Of a DNA stretch of 64,000 nucleotides, positions 1 to 8,472 are shown piece by piece; positions within the stretch are counted from its first letter, which is position 1; each line of letters starts with the position of its first letter. The stretch lies in contig JAJXYD010000026.1 of assembly GCA_021780695.1 (NCBI GenBank), forward strand, positions 1 to 64,000. The letters run 5' to 3'. This DNA is from Deltaproteobacteria bacterium. Its GTDB lineage: Bacteria; Desulfobacterota; Syntrophobacteria; Syntrophobacterales; Syntrophobacteraceae. The notes beneath the pieces are model-generated. The model ran no database searches, was not told where the DNA came from, and saw only the letters and a program-made list of their open reading frames with translations. The position numbers and the translations under genes are program-made.

Positions 1-2
1 TT

Positions 3-923
3 AAGGGATTTAGCCTGAAGAATATGCCGGAGGTCGAACCCCTTTCGCCCGGCCATCGTGCGTGCCAGGGCTGCGGCGAGGTGCTCGCTTTGCGCCAGGC
101 GATGAAGGCGATCGGCACCAACGTGGTGGTGTGTAGCGCCACGGGGTGCATGGAAATCATCACTTCTCCTTACCCCCAGACAGCCTGGCGCGTGCCCTGG
201 ATTCACGTCGCTTTCGAAAACGCGGCGGCTGTGGTAAGCGGAGTCGAGGCGGCCTACAAGGCGATGAACCGCAAAAAGATCATCGCGCAGCCCGATGTGA
301 CCTTCCTTGCCTACGGAGGCGACGGCGCAACCGCCGATATCGGCTTGCAGGCACTTTCGGGCGCCCTCGAGCGCGGGCACAACTTCGTCTATTTGTGCCT
401 CGATAACGAAGCCTACATGAATACGGGCATCCAGCGTTCGTCCTCGACTCCCTTTGGCGCTTCCACCACCACATCTCCTCCGGGTAAGAAAAGCTTCGGC
501 CAGGCGACCTGGAAGAAAAATCTGCCGGCGATCGTCGCGGCCCACGGAATTCCTTACGTGGCCACGGCTACCCCCGCCTATCCGGTCGATCTGATGAACA
601 AGGTCAAAAAGGCCTCCCTTGTTCCCGGGCCCGCCTACGTTCATATCTATTCGCCCTGTCCCACGGGATGGCGCTGCGGGCTCGACGAAAGCCTCGAAGT
701 CGCAAGGCTTGCCGTTTCAACCAAAGTCTTTCCCCTCTACGAGGTGATCGACGGAGACTATTACCTGTCGCGCAAAATCGCCAACCCCAGGCCGGTTACC
801 GATTATTTCAAGCCCCAGCGCCGTTTCCGTCACTTGACCGATAGCGAGATAGAGCTTATCCAGAAAAGACTCGATGTGGAGTACGACAGGCTTCTTAAAA
901 AGTGCGGAATTGAGGCCGGCTGA
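3..923 (+). CDS. porB: Pyruvate:ferredoxin oxidoreductase, beta subunit (TPP-binding), probably 5'-partial
   Basis: This is the thiamine-diphosphate subunit of a 2-oxoacid:ferredoxin oxidoreductase. It oxidatively decarboxylates pyruvate to acetyl-CoA and passes electrons to ferredoxin in the cytoplasm. Seen: an N-terminal PGHRACQGCGE motif with two cysteines, a GGDG motif near residue 98 followed about 30 residues later by DNEAYMNTG (the TPP/Mg site), and further cysteines near the C terminus, as in the separate beta subunit of multi-subunit PORs. The first ATG is at 24, but it has no convincing ribosome binding site. The frame stays open to the left edge with plausible coding sequence (GFSLKN), so the true start is probably outside the window. 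Substrate could be another 2-oxoacid; pyruvate is the best guess. Confidence 0.88.
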   Translation, partial: KGFSLKNMPEVEPLSPGHRACQGCGEVLALRQAMKAIGTNVVVCSATGCMEIITSPYPQTAWRVPWIHVAFENAAAVVSGVEAAYKAMNRKKIIAQPDVTFLAYGGDGATADIGLQALSGALERGHNFVYLCLDNEAYMNTGIQRSSSTPFGASTTTSPPGKKSFGQATWKKNLPAIVAAHGIPYVATATPAYPVDLMNKVKKASLVPGPAYVHIYSPCPTGWRCGLDESLEVARLAVSTKVFPLYEVIDGDYYLSRKIANPRPVTDYFKPQRRFRHLTDSEIELIQKRLDVEYDRLLKKCGIEAG

Positions 924-946
924 CACCGGCTGCCGCTTGTAAAAAC

Positions 947-989
947 TTAAAGGGGCGTGGCAAAAACACTATTTGCCACGCCCCTTTAA
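947..989. terminator. Bidirectional intrinsic terminator between porB and rubredoxin
   Basis: A perfect 18-bp inverted repeat (947-964 and 972-989) with a 7-base loop lies between the convergent ends of porB and the rubredoxin gene. The stem carries a GGGGCGTGGC core flanked by A and T tracts, so the transcript from either strand ends in a hairpin followed by U-rich sequence. Confidence 0.85.
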
Positions 990-1014
990 TGTATACTCCA
1001 AGCCGACTTTGGGC

Positions 1015-1224
1015 TTATACCCCGACTTGTTCCTTGAAACGGACGCCTGTAAGGGATTGAAAACACGCTTTGGTTCCTCCACACACGGGACACCTCCACG
1101 AGTCCGGAAGATCTTCAAATTTTACCCCTTTGGGAATCTTGGCCTTCCTGTCGCCCCTGTCCGGGTCGTAGGTATAGCCGCAATTGGTCGTCTGACACTG
1201 CCACATGTCCTCGGGTCTGGCCAT
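1015..1224 (-). CDS. Rubredoxin, with widened first Cys pair
   Basis: A 69-residue one-iron electron carrier. Seen: CGYTYDPDRGD after the first cysteine pair, then DSWRCPVCGG for the second pair (C45, C48), the normal rubredoxin fold markers. The first pair is C10-x4-C15 rather than the usual C-x2-C; such an insertion is known in the Rd-2 type of Desulfovibrio. The ATG at 1224 is chosen because GGAGAG lies about seven bases upstream; a GTG at 1239 is the alternative. It lies downstream of the rubredoxin-like gene on the same strand and probably shares its PerR-linked control, donating electrons to oxygen- or peroxide-reducing enzymes. Confidence 0.9.
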   Translation of the reverse strand: MARPEDMWQCQTTNCGYTYDPDRGDRKAKIPKGVKFEDLPDSWRCPVCGGTKACFQSLTGVRFKEQVGV

Positions 1225-1301
1225 AAAGTCTCTCTCCACGTCTTGTCAAACCAGGCAAAAAAACCGCTATCTGCCTGTTGAGATGCCGCTTTTTTGATAA
1301 A

Positions 1302-1493
1302 CTACTTTTTGTCCTTCCCGTAGCTTTCCTGGTAAACTGCGGGATTTATATTTCCTGAACCGGCTCCGCCGCATTCGGGAATGTAGCAGGAAACATCGAC
1401 GAATTCGCATTTCTTGTTGCACGCTGGGCAAATTTCGGGGGGAGATAAAATATCCACTGTGTTACCGCAGTTGTTGCATTTCCATATGGCCAT
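1302..1493 (-). CDS. Rubredoxin-like small zinc/iron protein
   Basis: A 63-residue protein beginning MAIWKCNNCG, with a second cysteine pair CPAC (C22, C25) and three further cysteines at 29, 36 and 41. The two C-x2-C knuckles match the short rubredoxin-like domain found in rubrerythrins and in stand-alone small proteins of anaerobes. The ribosome binding site is GGAAAGGA just before the ATG. It lies head to head with the PerR-type gene, whose operator is about 110 bases upstream, which suggests a role in peroxide or oxygen defence. The exact redox partner is unknown; the extra cysteines could give a second metal site. Confidence 0.75.
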   Translation of the reverse strand: MAIWKCNNCGNTVDILSPPEICPACNKKCEFVDVSCYIPECGGAGSGNINPAVYQESYGKDKK

Positions 1494-1589
1494 AATCTTC
1501 CTTTCCTTTATGCCGCTGCAACCCGGCAGGCAAGAGTCCTCAAAACCGAAGACGGGATAATTAATTTGTTCGAACAGGCTAACTATTTC

Positions 1590-1618
1590 TTGCTCAAAAG
1601 TTAGAATGATTCTAAACT
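1590..1618 (+). promoter_or_regulatory. Promoter of the PerR-type gene with embedded PerR box
   Basis: A sigma-70-like promoter can be read as TTGCTC (1590-1595), 17-base spacer, TAAACT (1613-1618). The spacer and -10 box contain the perfect 15-base palindrome TTAGAATGATTCTAA (1601-1615), which follows the classic PerR box pattern (TTATAATNATTATAA) with two symmetric changes. Binding there would block polymerase, so autoregulation is likely, and the divergent rubredoxin-like gene may be controlled from the same site. Promoter elements are inferred by eye. Confidence 0.75.
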
Positions 1619-1646
1619 AAAGTCAAGTTGTAAAAGGTCCTTTTCA

Positions 1647-2096
1647 ATGCTGGAACAGGGAGAAGATTTAATAGAGATGCAAAAAGCTCTAAAGGCTGCC
1701 GGTTTCCGGATGTCTTCACAAAGAAAGGCTATAATCGAGCATCTGGACTCCAATAAAACGCATCCAAGCGCAAGACGGATTCTCGAGGAGGTCAGGCAGA
1801 AGCATCCCGACCTCAGTTTGGCTACGGTTTATAATACTCTCGGTGTGCTCACGCGTTTGGGGCAGATAAAGGTGATGCAATTTGATGGGGCCGATAATCG
1901 CTACGAGCCCAATGTCGAGCCGCATATTAACCTGATCTGCACCTTGTGCGGCAGTATCGATGATCTTGGCGAAAGCATATCGGTTGGAGCTGAGAAGATC
2001 ATGTCGGAAGCCGGGTTTGAAGTCTTTGACAGCCGTCTTGAGTTCTATGGACTTTGCGCAAAGTGCAGGGCAGGGAAGCGGCCGCAATCGGAGTAA
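1647..2096 (+). CDS. perR: Fur-family peroxide-type repressor
   Basis: A 149-residue metal-dependent repressor. Seen: winged-helix region with RMSSQRKAIIEHL and the recognition-helix text LSLATVYNTLGVL, then the dimerisation domain with structural zinc cysteines C98-x2-C101 and C137-x2-C140, and the HIN and DNRYE metal-site residues typical of the family. PerR rather than Fur is favoured by its own promoter, which contains a near-consensus PerR box, and by its rubredoxin-type neighbours. An internal ATG at 1677 is an alternative start. The flavoprotein gene follows after 23 bases and is probably cotranscribed. Confidence 0.87.
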   Translation: MLEQGEDLIEMQKALKAAGFRMSSQRKAIIEHLDSNKTHPSARRILEEVRQKHPDLSLATVYNTLGVLTRLGQIKVMQFDGADNRYEPNVEPHINLICTLCGSIDDLGESISVGAEKIMSEAGFEVFDSRLEFYGLCAKCRAGKRPQSE

Positions 2097-2119
2097 GGGT
2101 CCACGGTGGGGAGAATAGC

Positions 2120-2710
2120 GTGAAAAATATCCTGGCAATCTACGGAAGTCCTCGAAGACGGGGTAATACCTCGGTTTTGCTCGAACAGGCCGTTAAAGGC
2201 GCACGGGATGGCGGAGCGGAGGTCGAAGAGATTTGTCTTCGCGACCTGTCGATCACTCCCTGTCTCGAGATCTACGCGTGCAGGAAAACCGGTCGATGCG
2301 CCATGCGTGACGATTTCGATCTGCTGCGGGATAAGTTGATTTCCTGCGATGCCCTTATGCTTTCCTCGCCGATCTTTTTTTACACCGTGAGCGCTCACAC
2401 CAAGATTTTTATGGATCGTTGCCAGGAGTTCTGGTCAAAAAAATATTTGATCGATAAGGCTCGGTTTGGTCTTCGGGAACCGATCAGGAAGGCTCTTTTC
2501 GTTTCCGTGGGCGCAACCCGCGGCGGTAAGCTCTTCGACGGAGTCCTTCTGACCATGAAATATTTTTTGGACACTCTGGATATGGAGCTTTGGAAAAGTA
2601 TTCTGTTCAGGGGGCTCGATGAGCCCTCCGATGTCCTGGAACATCCCCCCTGGCTGGAGGAAGCCTACGGAAGCGGAAAGGAACTGGCCGGCGTCCTTTC
2701 CCAATCCTGA
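2120..2710 (+). CDS. NAD(P)H-dependent FMN reductase / flavodoxin-like oxidoreductase
   Basis: A flavodoxin-fold protein of about 196 residues. Seen: beta strand plus phosphate-binding loop ILAIYGSPRRRGNTSVL at the N terminus and the SSPIFFYTVSAHTKIFMDR segment that forms the flavin/dimer interface in iron-sulfur flavoprotein and FMN reductase relatives. Two cysteines (PCLEIYACRKTGRC) occupy the place where iron-sulfur flavoproteins bind a cluster, but the spacing is incomplete, so a cluster is uncertain. Start is the GTG at 2120 with GGGGAG upstream; an upstream ATG at 2054 lies inside perR. It follows perR closely, suggesting an oxidative-stress role. Confidence 0.8.
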   Translation: MKNILAIYGSPRRRGNTSVLLEQAVKGARDGGAEVEEICLRDLSITPCLEIYACRKTGRCAMRDDFDLLRDKLISCDALMLSSPIFFYTVSAHTKIFMDRCQEFWSKKYLIDKARFGLREPIRKALFVSVGATRGGKLFDGVLLTMKYFLDTLDMELWKSILFRGLDEPSDVLEHPPWLEEAYGSGKELAGVLSQS

Positions 2711-2767
2711 ATGCCGTCTTCTAGTCCGTGCCGTTTGCCGCTTCGTCGTCAATGACCATGATTGTTT

Positions 2768-3640
2768 TCATTGCACCGGTTCCGCATTTCCAAGGATAGA
2801 CGATTTTGTCTTTTGGAACTCCAACTCGACGTCAAACATTATCTTTTCCAGTTCTCTATGTGAAATTTTAAAGTAGTGCGAAAAGGCCGGATCAAGAGAG
2901 TACTTCATATCATCGATGCCAGTCCCCGCTCCGGCCATCATGGCCATGATATCTCCCAGATGGACCGCATAAACCAGCCCTTTTACCTTTTCTCCGGCAC
3001 TTCCCGGAAAATGGTGAAATCGGATAATTTCAGGAAGAGGCGAGGCCAGGTTCCAGAAACGGGCAATTTCATAACCTACCGCGCAATGATCGATACCGGT
3101 TATTTCGCGCTCTACCGATAAATAATCGCGAGTCGTTTGAGTTTCGATTCTCGCGAGGATATCGGGGGCGCTGCCGTGGAGAAATTCGGACAAAACCGCC
3201 TTTCCAATATCGTGAAGGATCCCTCCTGTGAAAGCGATATCGGCGTTTATCTCGTCCCTTGCAAGCCGTACGACTTCCCTGGCCCCTAAAGCGGTTCTGA
3301 GGTTATGCTCCCAAAGGCCGTTGTCTCTGCCCTCGTAGCCTTCCAGGGGTTGCCGCAAAACAGAGCCCATGCAGACATCGAGGGCAATGGCTAAAATGAC
3401 TTTTTCCCCCAGGAAGGAAACCGCCCTGGAAACCGAAGTCACCGGCTCGGCCGTTCCAAAAACCGTCGAGTTTGCAACTCTTAGTACTTTGGCTGTAAGG
3501 GCCGCATCGCACTCGACGATGCGTATGATGTTTCGCAAGTCGCGATCGGGTTTTCCCATTAGCGTTACCAGCTCCGATGCACTGGCGGAAAGCGGTTGCA
3601 ACTCCTTTACTTTCGCTGCTATTTCGGGTTGTATCGTCAT
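2768..3640 (-). CDS. HDOD-domain signalling protein
   Basis: A soluble HDOD protein of about 290 residues. Seen: LVTLMGKPDRDLRNIIRIVECDAALTAKVLRVANS-type N-terminal repeat (read in pieces), then FTGGILHDIGKAVL, a kept HD dyad within the HDOD fold, and DHCAVGYEIARFWNL followed by IRFHHFPG. HDOD proteins act in signalling and cell-cycle or stress regulation in Deltaproteobacteria, usually without proven hydrolase activity. ATG 3640 is preferred over ATG 3652 because GGGAG lies five bases upstream of it. It stands alone, convergent with the flavoprotein gene, so no pathway can be assigned. Confidence 0.82.
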   Translation of the reverse strand: MTIQPEIAAKVKELQPLSASASELVTLMGKPDRDLRNIIRIVECDAALTAKVLRVANSTVFGTAEPVTSVSRAVSFLGEKVILAIALDVCMGSVLRQPLEGYEGRDNGLWEHNLRTALGAREVVRLARDEINADIAFTGGILHDIGKAVLSEFLHGSAPDILARIETQTTRDYLSVEREITGIDHCAVGYEIARFWNLASPLPEIIRFHHFPGSAGEKVKGLVYAVHLGDIMAMMAGAGTGIDDMKYSLDPAFSHYFKISHRELEKIMFDVELEFQKTKSSILGNAEPVQ

Positions 3641-3825
3641 CTTTTCTCCCATCGATCGGTTTCCTTATATGCTCCAGCCTTGCCTACCTCCGCTTCACCG
3701 GGTTCTTATTGATTTCCCGCCTTTTCCAAAAAAACGATAAATTCCTCACGCAATGACTTTAAAATGTTTTCGGACTGCTGCCCGGGTGTCTAACACTCTC
3801 GCGGGACCGGCCCGTTTCCTGCTAT

Positions 3826-4989
3826 CTAGGCGCGAGAACTTTTCGCCTCGATTTCGATTAGCTCATAGTCCCTGGTCCCAAGGCCCGCCTGCTCGGCATG
3901 GATCAACTGGCGCTCCCAGTCCAACTTGGGGTAGACGGCCCTGATCTTGTCGGGATAATGGCTCTCGCCCTTAAGGCAGGAGGATTGCAAATGAGGACTT
4001 TTGTTCAAAAGATCGATGCACGCCTGGTCGAGTGCCACGGGATCCCGCGATGCGGCTATGCCGATATCTCCCACGATCGGAGCATCCGAAAAGGGGTAAC
4101 AGTCGCATGCGGGCGATATCTGAGTCATAAAATTTATGAAAAGCGAGCGTTTTCCCTTTCCTTTTAAGGCTCCGGCCGCATACTCGGCTATCTTTTCCAT
4201 GAGCTTGGAAAAATCCGAGTCCCATTGAATCGTTAGCGCTCCCTGAGCGCAGGCATGAATACACTGCGCGCATCCCACGCAAAGTTTCCGGTCGATCTGG
4301 ACTGCTTTGCCGGCTGCCGCGCTTGGAGCAGAAACCCCGGCGGGTCTTTCCACGATGCTTATGGCCCCGTGCGCGCATTGCTCGACGCATAATCCGCAGC
4401 CGATGCACTTTTTGTAGATGATTTTGGGAGCCACCTCCGAATGCTGGGCCATTTTGCCCTTTCTTGACGCACTCCCCATCCCGATGTTTTTAATTGCCCC
4501 GCCAAAGCCCGCGCCGTCGTGGAGCTTAAAGTGGGCAAGGGAGACAAGGCTGTCCGCATGAGCGATCGCCGAAGCGATCAACACTTCTTTGAAGTGCTTT
4601 AGATTGACCTCGACAGCCACTTCGTCGCTTCCATCCAAGCCGTCGGCAATAATTAAGGGAGCCCCCGCAACGGGGTAGGCGAAGCCGTTTAGAAGGGCCG
4701 TGTTCAAATGATCGACACTGTTGCCCCGCGACCCGACGTAAAGCGTGCCGGTATCGGTTAAAAAAGGCTTGGCGCCCGCTCTGATTAAAGCATCCACGAC
4801 CGGTCTGACCAGCACCGGACGAATGAACGCCGTGCCCCCTCTTTCCCCGAAGTGAAGCTTAACCGCGCTAAGACCCCCTTTTTTTACTATGTCCTCCAAC
4901 CCGGCAGCCATGGCCAACCGGTCGATCTTGGTTAAAAGGCTGTTGTGATAGCCCGTGCGCATGCTTGTAAAATAGACTTGAGCGCCCAA
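3826..4989 (-). CDS. DUF362 protein with two 4Fe-4S clusters
   Basis: A 387-residue protein: an N-terminal DUF362 domain with SAVKLHFGERGGTAFIRP and LTDTGTLYVGSRG, then two ferredoxin-type motifs, CIGCGLCVEQC (about residues 192-205) and CVGCAQCIHAC (about 237-250), then a C-terminal DUF362 part with GDIGIAASRDPVALDQACIDL. The family occurs widely in anaerobes; its reaction is not established. The start is a TTG with GGAG seven bases upstream. It is the last gene of the minus-strand run gmhB-pckG-DUF1614-DUF362, 86 bases behind DUF1614. A role in electron transfer is inference only. Confidence 0.85.
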   Translation of the reverse strand: MGAQVYFTSMRTGYHNSLLTKIDRLAMAAGLEDIVKKGGLSAVKLHFGERGGTAFIRPVLVRPVVDALIRAGAKPFLTDTGTLYVGSRGNSVDHLNTALLNGFAYPVAGAPLIIADGLDGSDEVAVEVNLKHFKEVLIASAIAHADSLVSLAHFKLHDGAGFGGAIKNIGMGSASRKGKMAQHSEVAPKIIYKKCIGCGLCVEQCAHGAISIVERPAGVSAPSAAAGKAVQIDRKLCVGCAQCIHACAQGALTIQWDSDFSKLMEKIAEYAAGALKGKGKRSLFINFMTQISPACDCYPFSDAPIVGDIGIAASRDPVALDQACIDLLNKSPHLQSSCLKGESHYPDKIRAVYPKLDWERQLIHAEQAGLGTRDYELIEIEAKSSRA

Positions 4990-5075
4990 ATTATAACTCC
5001 ATTCTTCAGAAGTGGATAATCGTTACTCTGCGGCAAAAGGGGGAAAACTGTTTCGCTTGCTCTTCCTTGTCCGGG

Positions 5076-5762
5076 CTAGCGCCCGATGGGCGAGAGCAAA
5101 ACCGCGATGATCCCCGCGAGAAAAATACCGTCGAAAGTCCCGGCCCCGCCAATCGAGGCCACGGGAGCCCGCAAGTGCTTTAGCTTGTCCAAATGCAAAA
5201 TATCGGCGCCTATAAGGGTCCCGAGCGTTCCCGCGAAATAGGCCGTTGGAGCCGCGCAGCTGTAGTCGAAAATCATTGCCGCAACCGCCGCGGCCACCGG
5301 AGGAATAAGCCATGGTACGGCAATTCCTATTCCCGGCACGGGCTTGGCGTTTTTATAGACCACATAGACCACCCCGGCAAGGGCGAAGAGCATGCGTATG
5401 GGGTGAGGCGAATTGAGCCAAAGATAGAGCGAAAGAATCGAAGGGATGAGAGCGCCTCCGATATTTACCGCAAGCACCATTTCATTGGGGCTTTCCAGGT
5501 GCGGAGGCCGGAAGCGCATGCCAAAAAAAGAAACCGTGTCCCAATCCTCAGGCTCCTCGGGTTCCAGGGGGATTTTGCGGATCGGAATATTTACGAGGCT
5601 CCCCACGATGCAGAGAAACAAAATAGTGAAAAGATAGTGGGGCGGGATGCCCATTTTTGCAAACGCCCAGGAAAACAGGCCAAACTGGATCAATCCAAAG
5701 GCAATGAAAAGTATAAAGAGAAAAACGAACGCAAAAAAAATCAGGAAGGGCGGGAAAAACAT
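5076..5762 (-). CDS. DUF1614 membrane protein
   Basis: A 228-residue inner-membrane protein with about six hydrophobic segments, the first at the very N terminus (FFPPFLIFFAFVFLFILFIA). Seen: the conserved texts MGIPPHYLFTILFLCIVGS, NIPIRKI and AVNIGGALIP, then GADILHLDKLKHL and GGAGTFDGIFLAGIIAVLL, which match the DUF1614 family of bacteria and archaea. Its function is unknown. GAGGAGAG precedes the ATG. It sits 49 bases after pckG and 86 before the DUF362 gene on the same strand, so the three are probably cotranscribed. Confidence 0.85.
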   Translation of the reverse strand: MFFPPFLIFFAFVFLFILFIAFGLIQFGLFSWAFAKMGIPPHYLFTILFLCIVGSLVNIPIRKIPLEPEEPEDWDTVSFFGMRFRPPHLESPNEMVLAVNIGGALIPSILSLYLWLNSPHPIRMLFALAGVVYVVYKNAKPVPGIGIAVPWLIPPVAAAVAAMIFDYSCAAPTAYFAGTLGTLIGADILHLDKLKHLRAPVASIGGAGTFDGIFLAGIIAVLLSPIGR

Positions 5763-5811
5763 GTGCTCTCCTCAAGGGAATCGACCAGTTGCCTTTTAAA
5801 GGTTCGGGAGA

Positions 5812-7719
5812 CTATGTTTCGGTGTACCGCCCCGGCTCGATGTGCCTGCCGTAGCGTTGTTTTAGTTCCGTTAGTTTGTGCGCGGCCGATTTCCAGATAT
5901 CGAAATATTCCTTCGGACAATCGGGCGCGGTGTGCGTGTAGAAACGAATGGCGCGAGAAATCTTGGCTATCCAGGCATCGATGCGAAATTTAAACAATTC
6001 CTCGTAGAGCTGCTCGGAAAAATCCTCTGCGAAAAACTCCGCGAAAAGAACCTTTAAGTCCTCGTATTTCGGGATAAAGCCCAGAGGTGTCCGATATGCC
6101 TCCACCTCCTTGTGGATCCTCTGTTCGGCCCAGTGCAGCCACACCTTTTTTGCGAGCTTGTGCGTAAGAAAATGTCCCTTTTCGTCTCGTAAAAAATAAT
6201 TTACCGCATAAATTCGCGGCGCCCTCTTTATGCCTTCCACGAATCGAATATTGTTGGTTATGTAAGCGCCGATCGGATAGCTTATAAAGTCCAGGTTGGC
6301 CATCGGTTGGGGCGCCAGAACCCCTTCTTGCCCGATTACCGCCGAAGTCGTCTCCGACTCCAGCGTGCACGCCTTGAGGATAATCCCGCTCTTCCAGTCC
6401 GGGGATTCTTCTATGGGCACGGATGTATCCGAATCCCTTCCGCCGTAAATTATGCCCTCCACAAGGACCCCGTCCTTGTCGTTGTAGGCCGGGTCGATGT
6501 TTTCGAGGTACCCGAGCCTTAAGGTATAGCGGGCGTTGCTGTGGGCAAGAGGGATCGGCCTGTCCTGCTCATCGGTTTTTCCCGCAAACCATTTACCCGA
6601 AAAGCTGCGCCCCGATTCCGGATACTCGACGCCCATCCCAAGCCAGTAGGGCTCGTTATCGGGACCGGCTAAAACGTTTGAAAAAATGATCTCGTGGCCC
6701 GGGGTCTGGAGGGTCTTGAAAATCAGCGGGTCATCCGCGGCATTTACATCCTTTATAATCCCGAATATCCCGTTTTCGACGTTAACCGCCCTAAACTCCC
6801 CCTCTATATTTCGAAAATACGCTATATCGTCCCCGATGATCTTTTCGCCCGGAAGCATCGCCGTGGCAGTTTTTCCGCAAGCCGAGGGGAAGGCCCCGCA
6901 AAAGTACGTGGCCCGGCCTTTTTTTTCGTTTTGAACCGACATTACGAACATGTGTTCGCAAAGCCAGCCTTCAGTCCCGCCAAGCTTAATGGCAAGGCGC
7001 ATCGAGTGTTTTTTTAGGCCTACCGAGTTGCCCGCATACTGGTTGTTGGTCGAAAGCACGATGTAGTCGCTAAGATCCTGGTAGATTCGCCTTTTATCCA
7101 GATCGATGCTGTTGCCGTTTTCATCGAGGCGGCCCGCGCTGTGTACGAAGCGGAAAAATCTCTCTCCGGCGCCCATGAGCCGGAAATGCTCATACCCGCG
7201 TCGATAGAGCAGATCTTCGGAATGGGCCACGTAGAAGGAATCCGTTATTTGCGCGCAGGCTATGGAAAAGGGGCTTTGCGTCGGCCCTTCGCAGCTTAGC
7301 TTGACGATCGCCTCTTTACCCTTCATTATCCCCTTGAGGATTTCTCGAACCTCCGCAAGACCCTCCTGCCTCTCTTTGGCCAAAAGCGCACCCATAAGAG
7401 GCACCAGTTCCTGCGGCACAAGATTCTTTGTCGCCCCGGGGGATCGCCCCTGGTCGTTATAGCCGTCGAAATGGATCGTGTGGCCGCTTTTGGCCAGCTC
7501 AGCCTCTTCACCCGCCTCAAGAGAGTTTCTTCTTATGTACTCCGCGTCTTCGTTGCTGTCATCGCACATATAGATCGAATCGGGTTCGCAAAGCTCTGTG
7601 TACTCGCCAACGAATTCAAAAAGCTTTTCGTTTTCGAGCTCGATTAATTTGCGGTAGCTCTCCGGCGACATTTTGCTCTTTAGAAGCGCTGCAAAACGAT
7701 TGGTGTCAAGCTTTGGCAT
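5812..7719 (-). CDS. pckG: Phosphoenolpyruvate carboxykinase (GTP)
   Basis: Converts oxaloacetate and GTP to phosphoenolpyruvate, CO2 and GDP, the entry to gluconeogenesis in a cell that works up C2-C4 acids. Seen: the GTP-type signature FPSACGKTATAML (P-loop, about residue 275), kinase-2 segment IIGDDIAY, upstream NNQYAGNSVGLKKHSMRL, and the substrate-loop region with VPIEESPDW. The protein is 635 residues, slightly longer than the usual 600. The frame is open far upstream, but the ATG at 7719 has GGGATAGAG before it and starts the family-like sequence; longer versions would run into gmhB. Confidence 0.95.
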   Translation of the reverse strand: MPKLDTNRFAALLKSKMSPESYRKLIELENEKLFEFVGEYTELCEPDSIYMCDDSNEDAEYIRRNSLEAGEEAELAKSGHTIHFDGYNDQGRSPGATKNLVPQELVPLMGALLAKERQEGLAEVREILKGIMKGKEAIVKLSCEGPTQSPFSIACAQITDSFYVAHSEDLLYRRGYEHFRLMGAGERFFRFVHSAGRLDENGNSIDLDKRRIYQDLSDYIVLSTNNQYAGNSVGLKKHSMRLAIKLGGTEGWLCEHMFVMSVQNEKKGRATYFCGAFPSACGKTATAMLPGEKIIGDDIAYFRNIEGEFRAVNVENGIFGIIKDVNAADDPLIFKTLQTPGHEIIFSNVLAGPDNEPYWLGMGVEYPESGRSFSGKWFAGKTDEQDRPIPLAHSNARYTLRLGYLENIDPAYNDKDGVLVEGIIYGGRDSDTSVPIEESPDWKSGIILKACTLESETTSAVIGQEGVLAPQPMANLDFISYPIGAYITNNIRFVEGIKRAPRIYAVNYFLRDEKGHFLTHKLAKKVWLHWAEQRIHKEVEAYRTPLGFIPKYEDLKVLFAEFFAEDFSEQLYEELFKFRIDAWIAKISRAIRFYTHTAPDCPKEYFDIWKSAAHKLTELKQRYGRHIEPGRYTET

Positions 7720-7777
7720 TTTCTCTATCCCTTCGGTATGTGCCCTGCATTTTAAATTATAATAAGCACACGCGACC

Positions 7778-8347
7778 TCAGATGTCTTTACCGTAAATGG
7801 ATAAAACCGCGCCCAGAAGCGTTTGAAAAACAAACTCAGGGCTCGAACCCGTATCCGTCCCTTCCCCTTGTGTGCGAACGATACGCACTCCGGGGCATCC
7901 CGCGTTTTGGGCTGCAAGCATATCCGATGGGCTGTCGCCTACAAAGAAGGTCTGCCAGGGTTTTATTCCCGCAAATCGGCATGCCGCAAACAGCATCCCC
8001 GGAGCCGGCTTTCGGCATTCGCAATTTTCGTCCGGACGGTGGGGACAGTAAAAGGCGGCATGAATCCGCCCCCCGCATTCCCCGACCCTGCGAATTACCT
8101 CCTCATGGATCTGCCGGAAGTCCTCCCAGTTGATCAGCCCGCGATTGATCCCGGACTGATTGCTGACAAGTATTACTCCCACGCCCTTTTGCTCGAGAAC
8201 CCTCATGGCTTCCAGGCAATCTTCGTAAATGCTTATCTCCGCCGGAGTCTTTATGTAATCCGGGCGATTTACGTTTACCACCCCGTCTCGGTCAAGAAGG
8301 ATGACCCTGTCGCATTCCGGCTTTGGCGATCCAAGCCACGCTAGCAT
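7778..8347 (-). CDS. gmhB: D-glycero-D-manno-heptose-1,7-bisphosphate 7-phosphatase
   Basis: A 189-residue HAD-superfamily phosphatase that removes the C7 phosphate from heptose bisphosphate during ADP-heptose synthesis for LPS core. Seen: the nucleophile motif LLDRDGVVNVN, motif II VSNQSGINRG, the zinc-binding loop CPHRPDENCECRKP, and motif III/IV VGDSPSDMLAA. Length is normal. GAGGGGC lies before the ATG. It implies a Gram-negative envelope. It lies 58 bases upstream of pckG with no obvious pathway link, so cotranscription is positional only. Confidence 0.93.
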   Translation of the reverse strand: MLAWLGSPKPECDRVILLDRDGVVNVNRPDYIKTPAEISIYEDCLEAMRVLEQKGVGVILVSNQSGINRGLINWEDFRQIHEEVIRRVGECGGRIHAAFYCPHRPDENCECRKPAPGMLFAACRFAGIKPWQTFFVGDSPSDMLAAQNAGCPGVRIVRTQGEGTDTGSSPEFVFQTLLGAVLSIYGKDI

Positions 8348-8472
8348 TTTTGCCCCTCACCCGCGTCGACTATAAGAATAAACACCGATTTTGCTCTAAA
8401 AAGTGTATAGTATAACTTTATGGCTAAAGTTGGAAGCAAGTTGAATTTCTGGAGACAAACGCTGTAATCGGT

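Noticed and set aside
5193..5993. 266-codon frame opposite DUF1614 and pckG
   Set aside because: Composition is an antisense shadow rich in Arg and Lys; both opposite genes are solid.
7720..7917. N-terminal extension of PEP carboxykinase
   Set aside because: It overlaps gmhB and does not resemble the family; the ATG at 7719 has a proper ribosome binding site.
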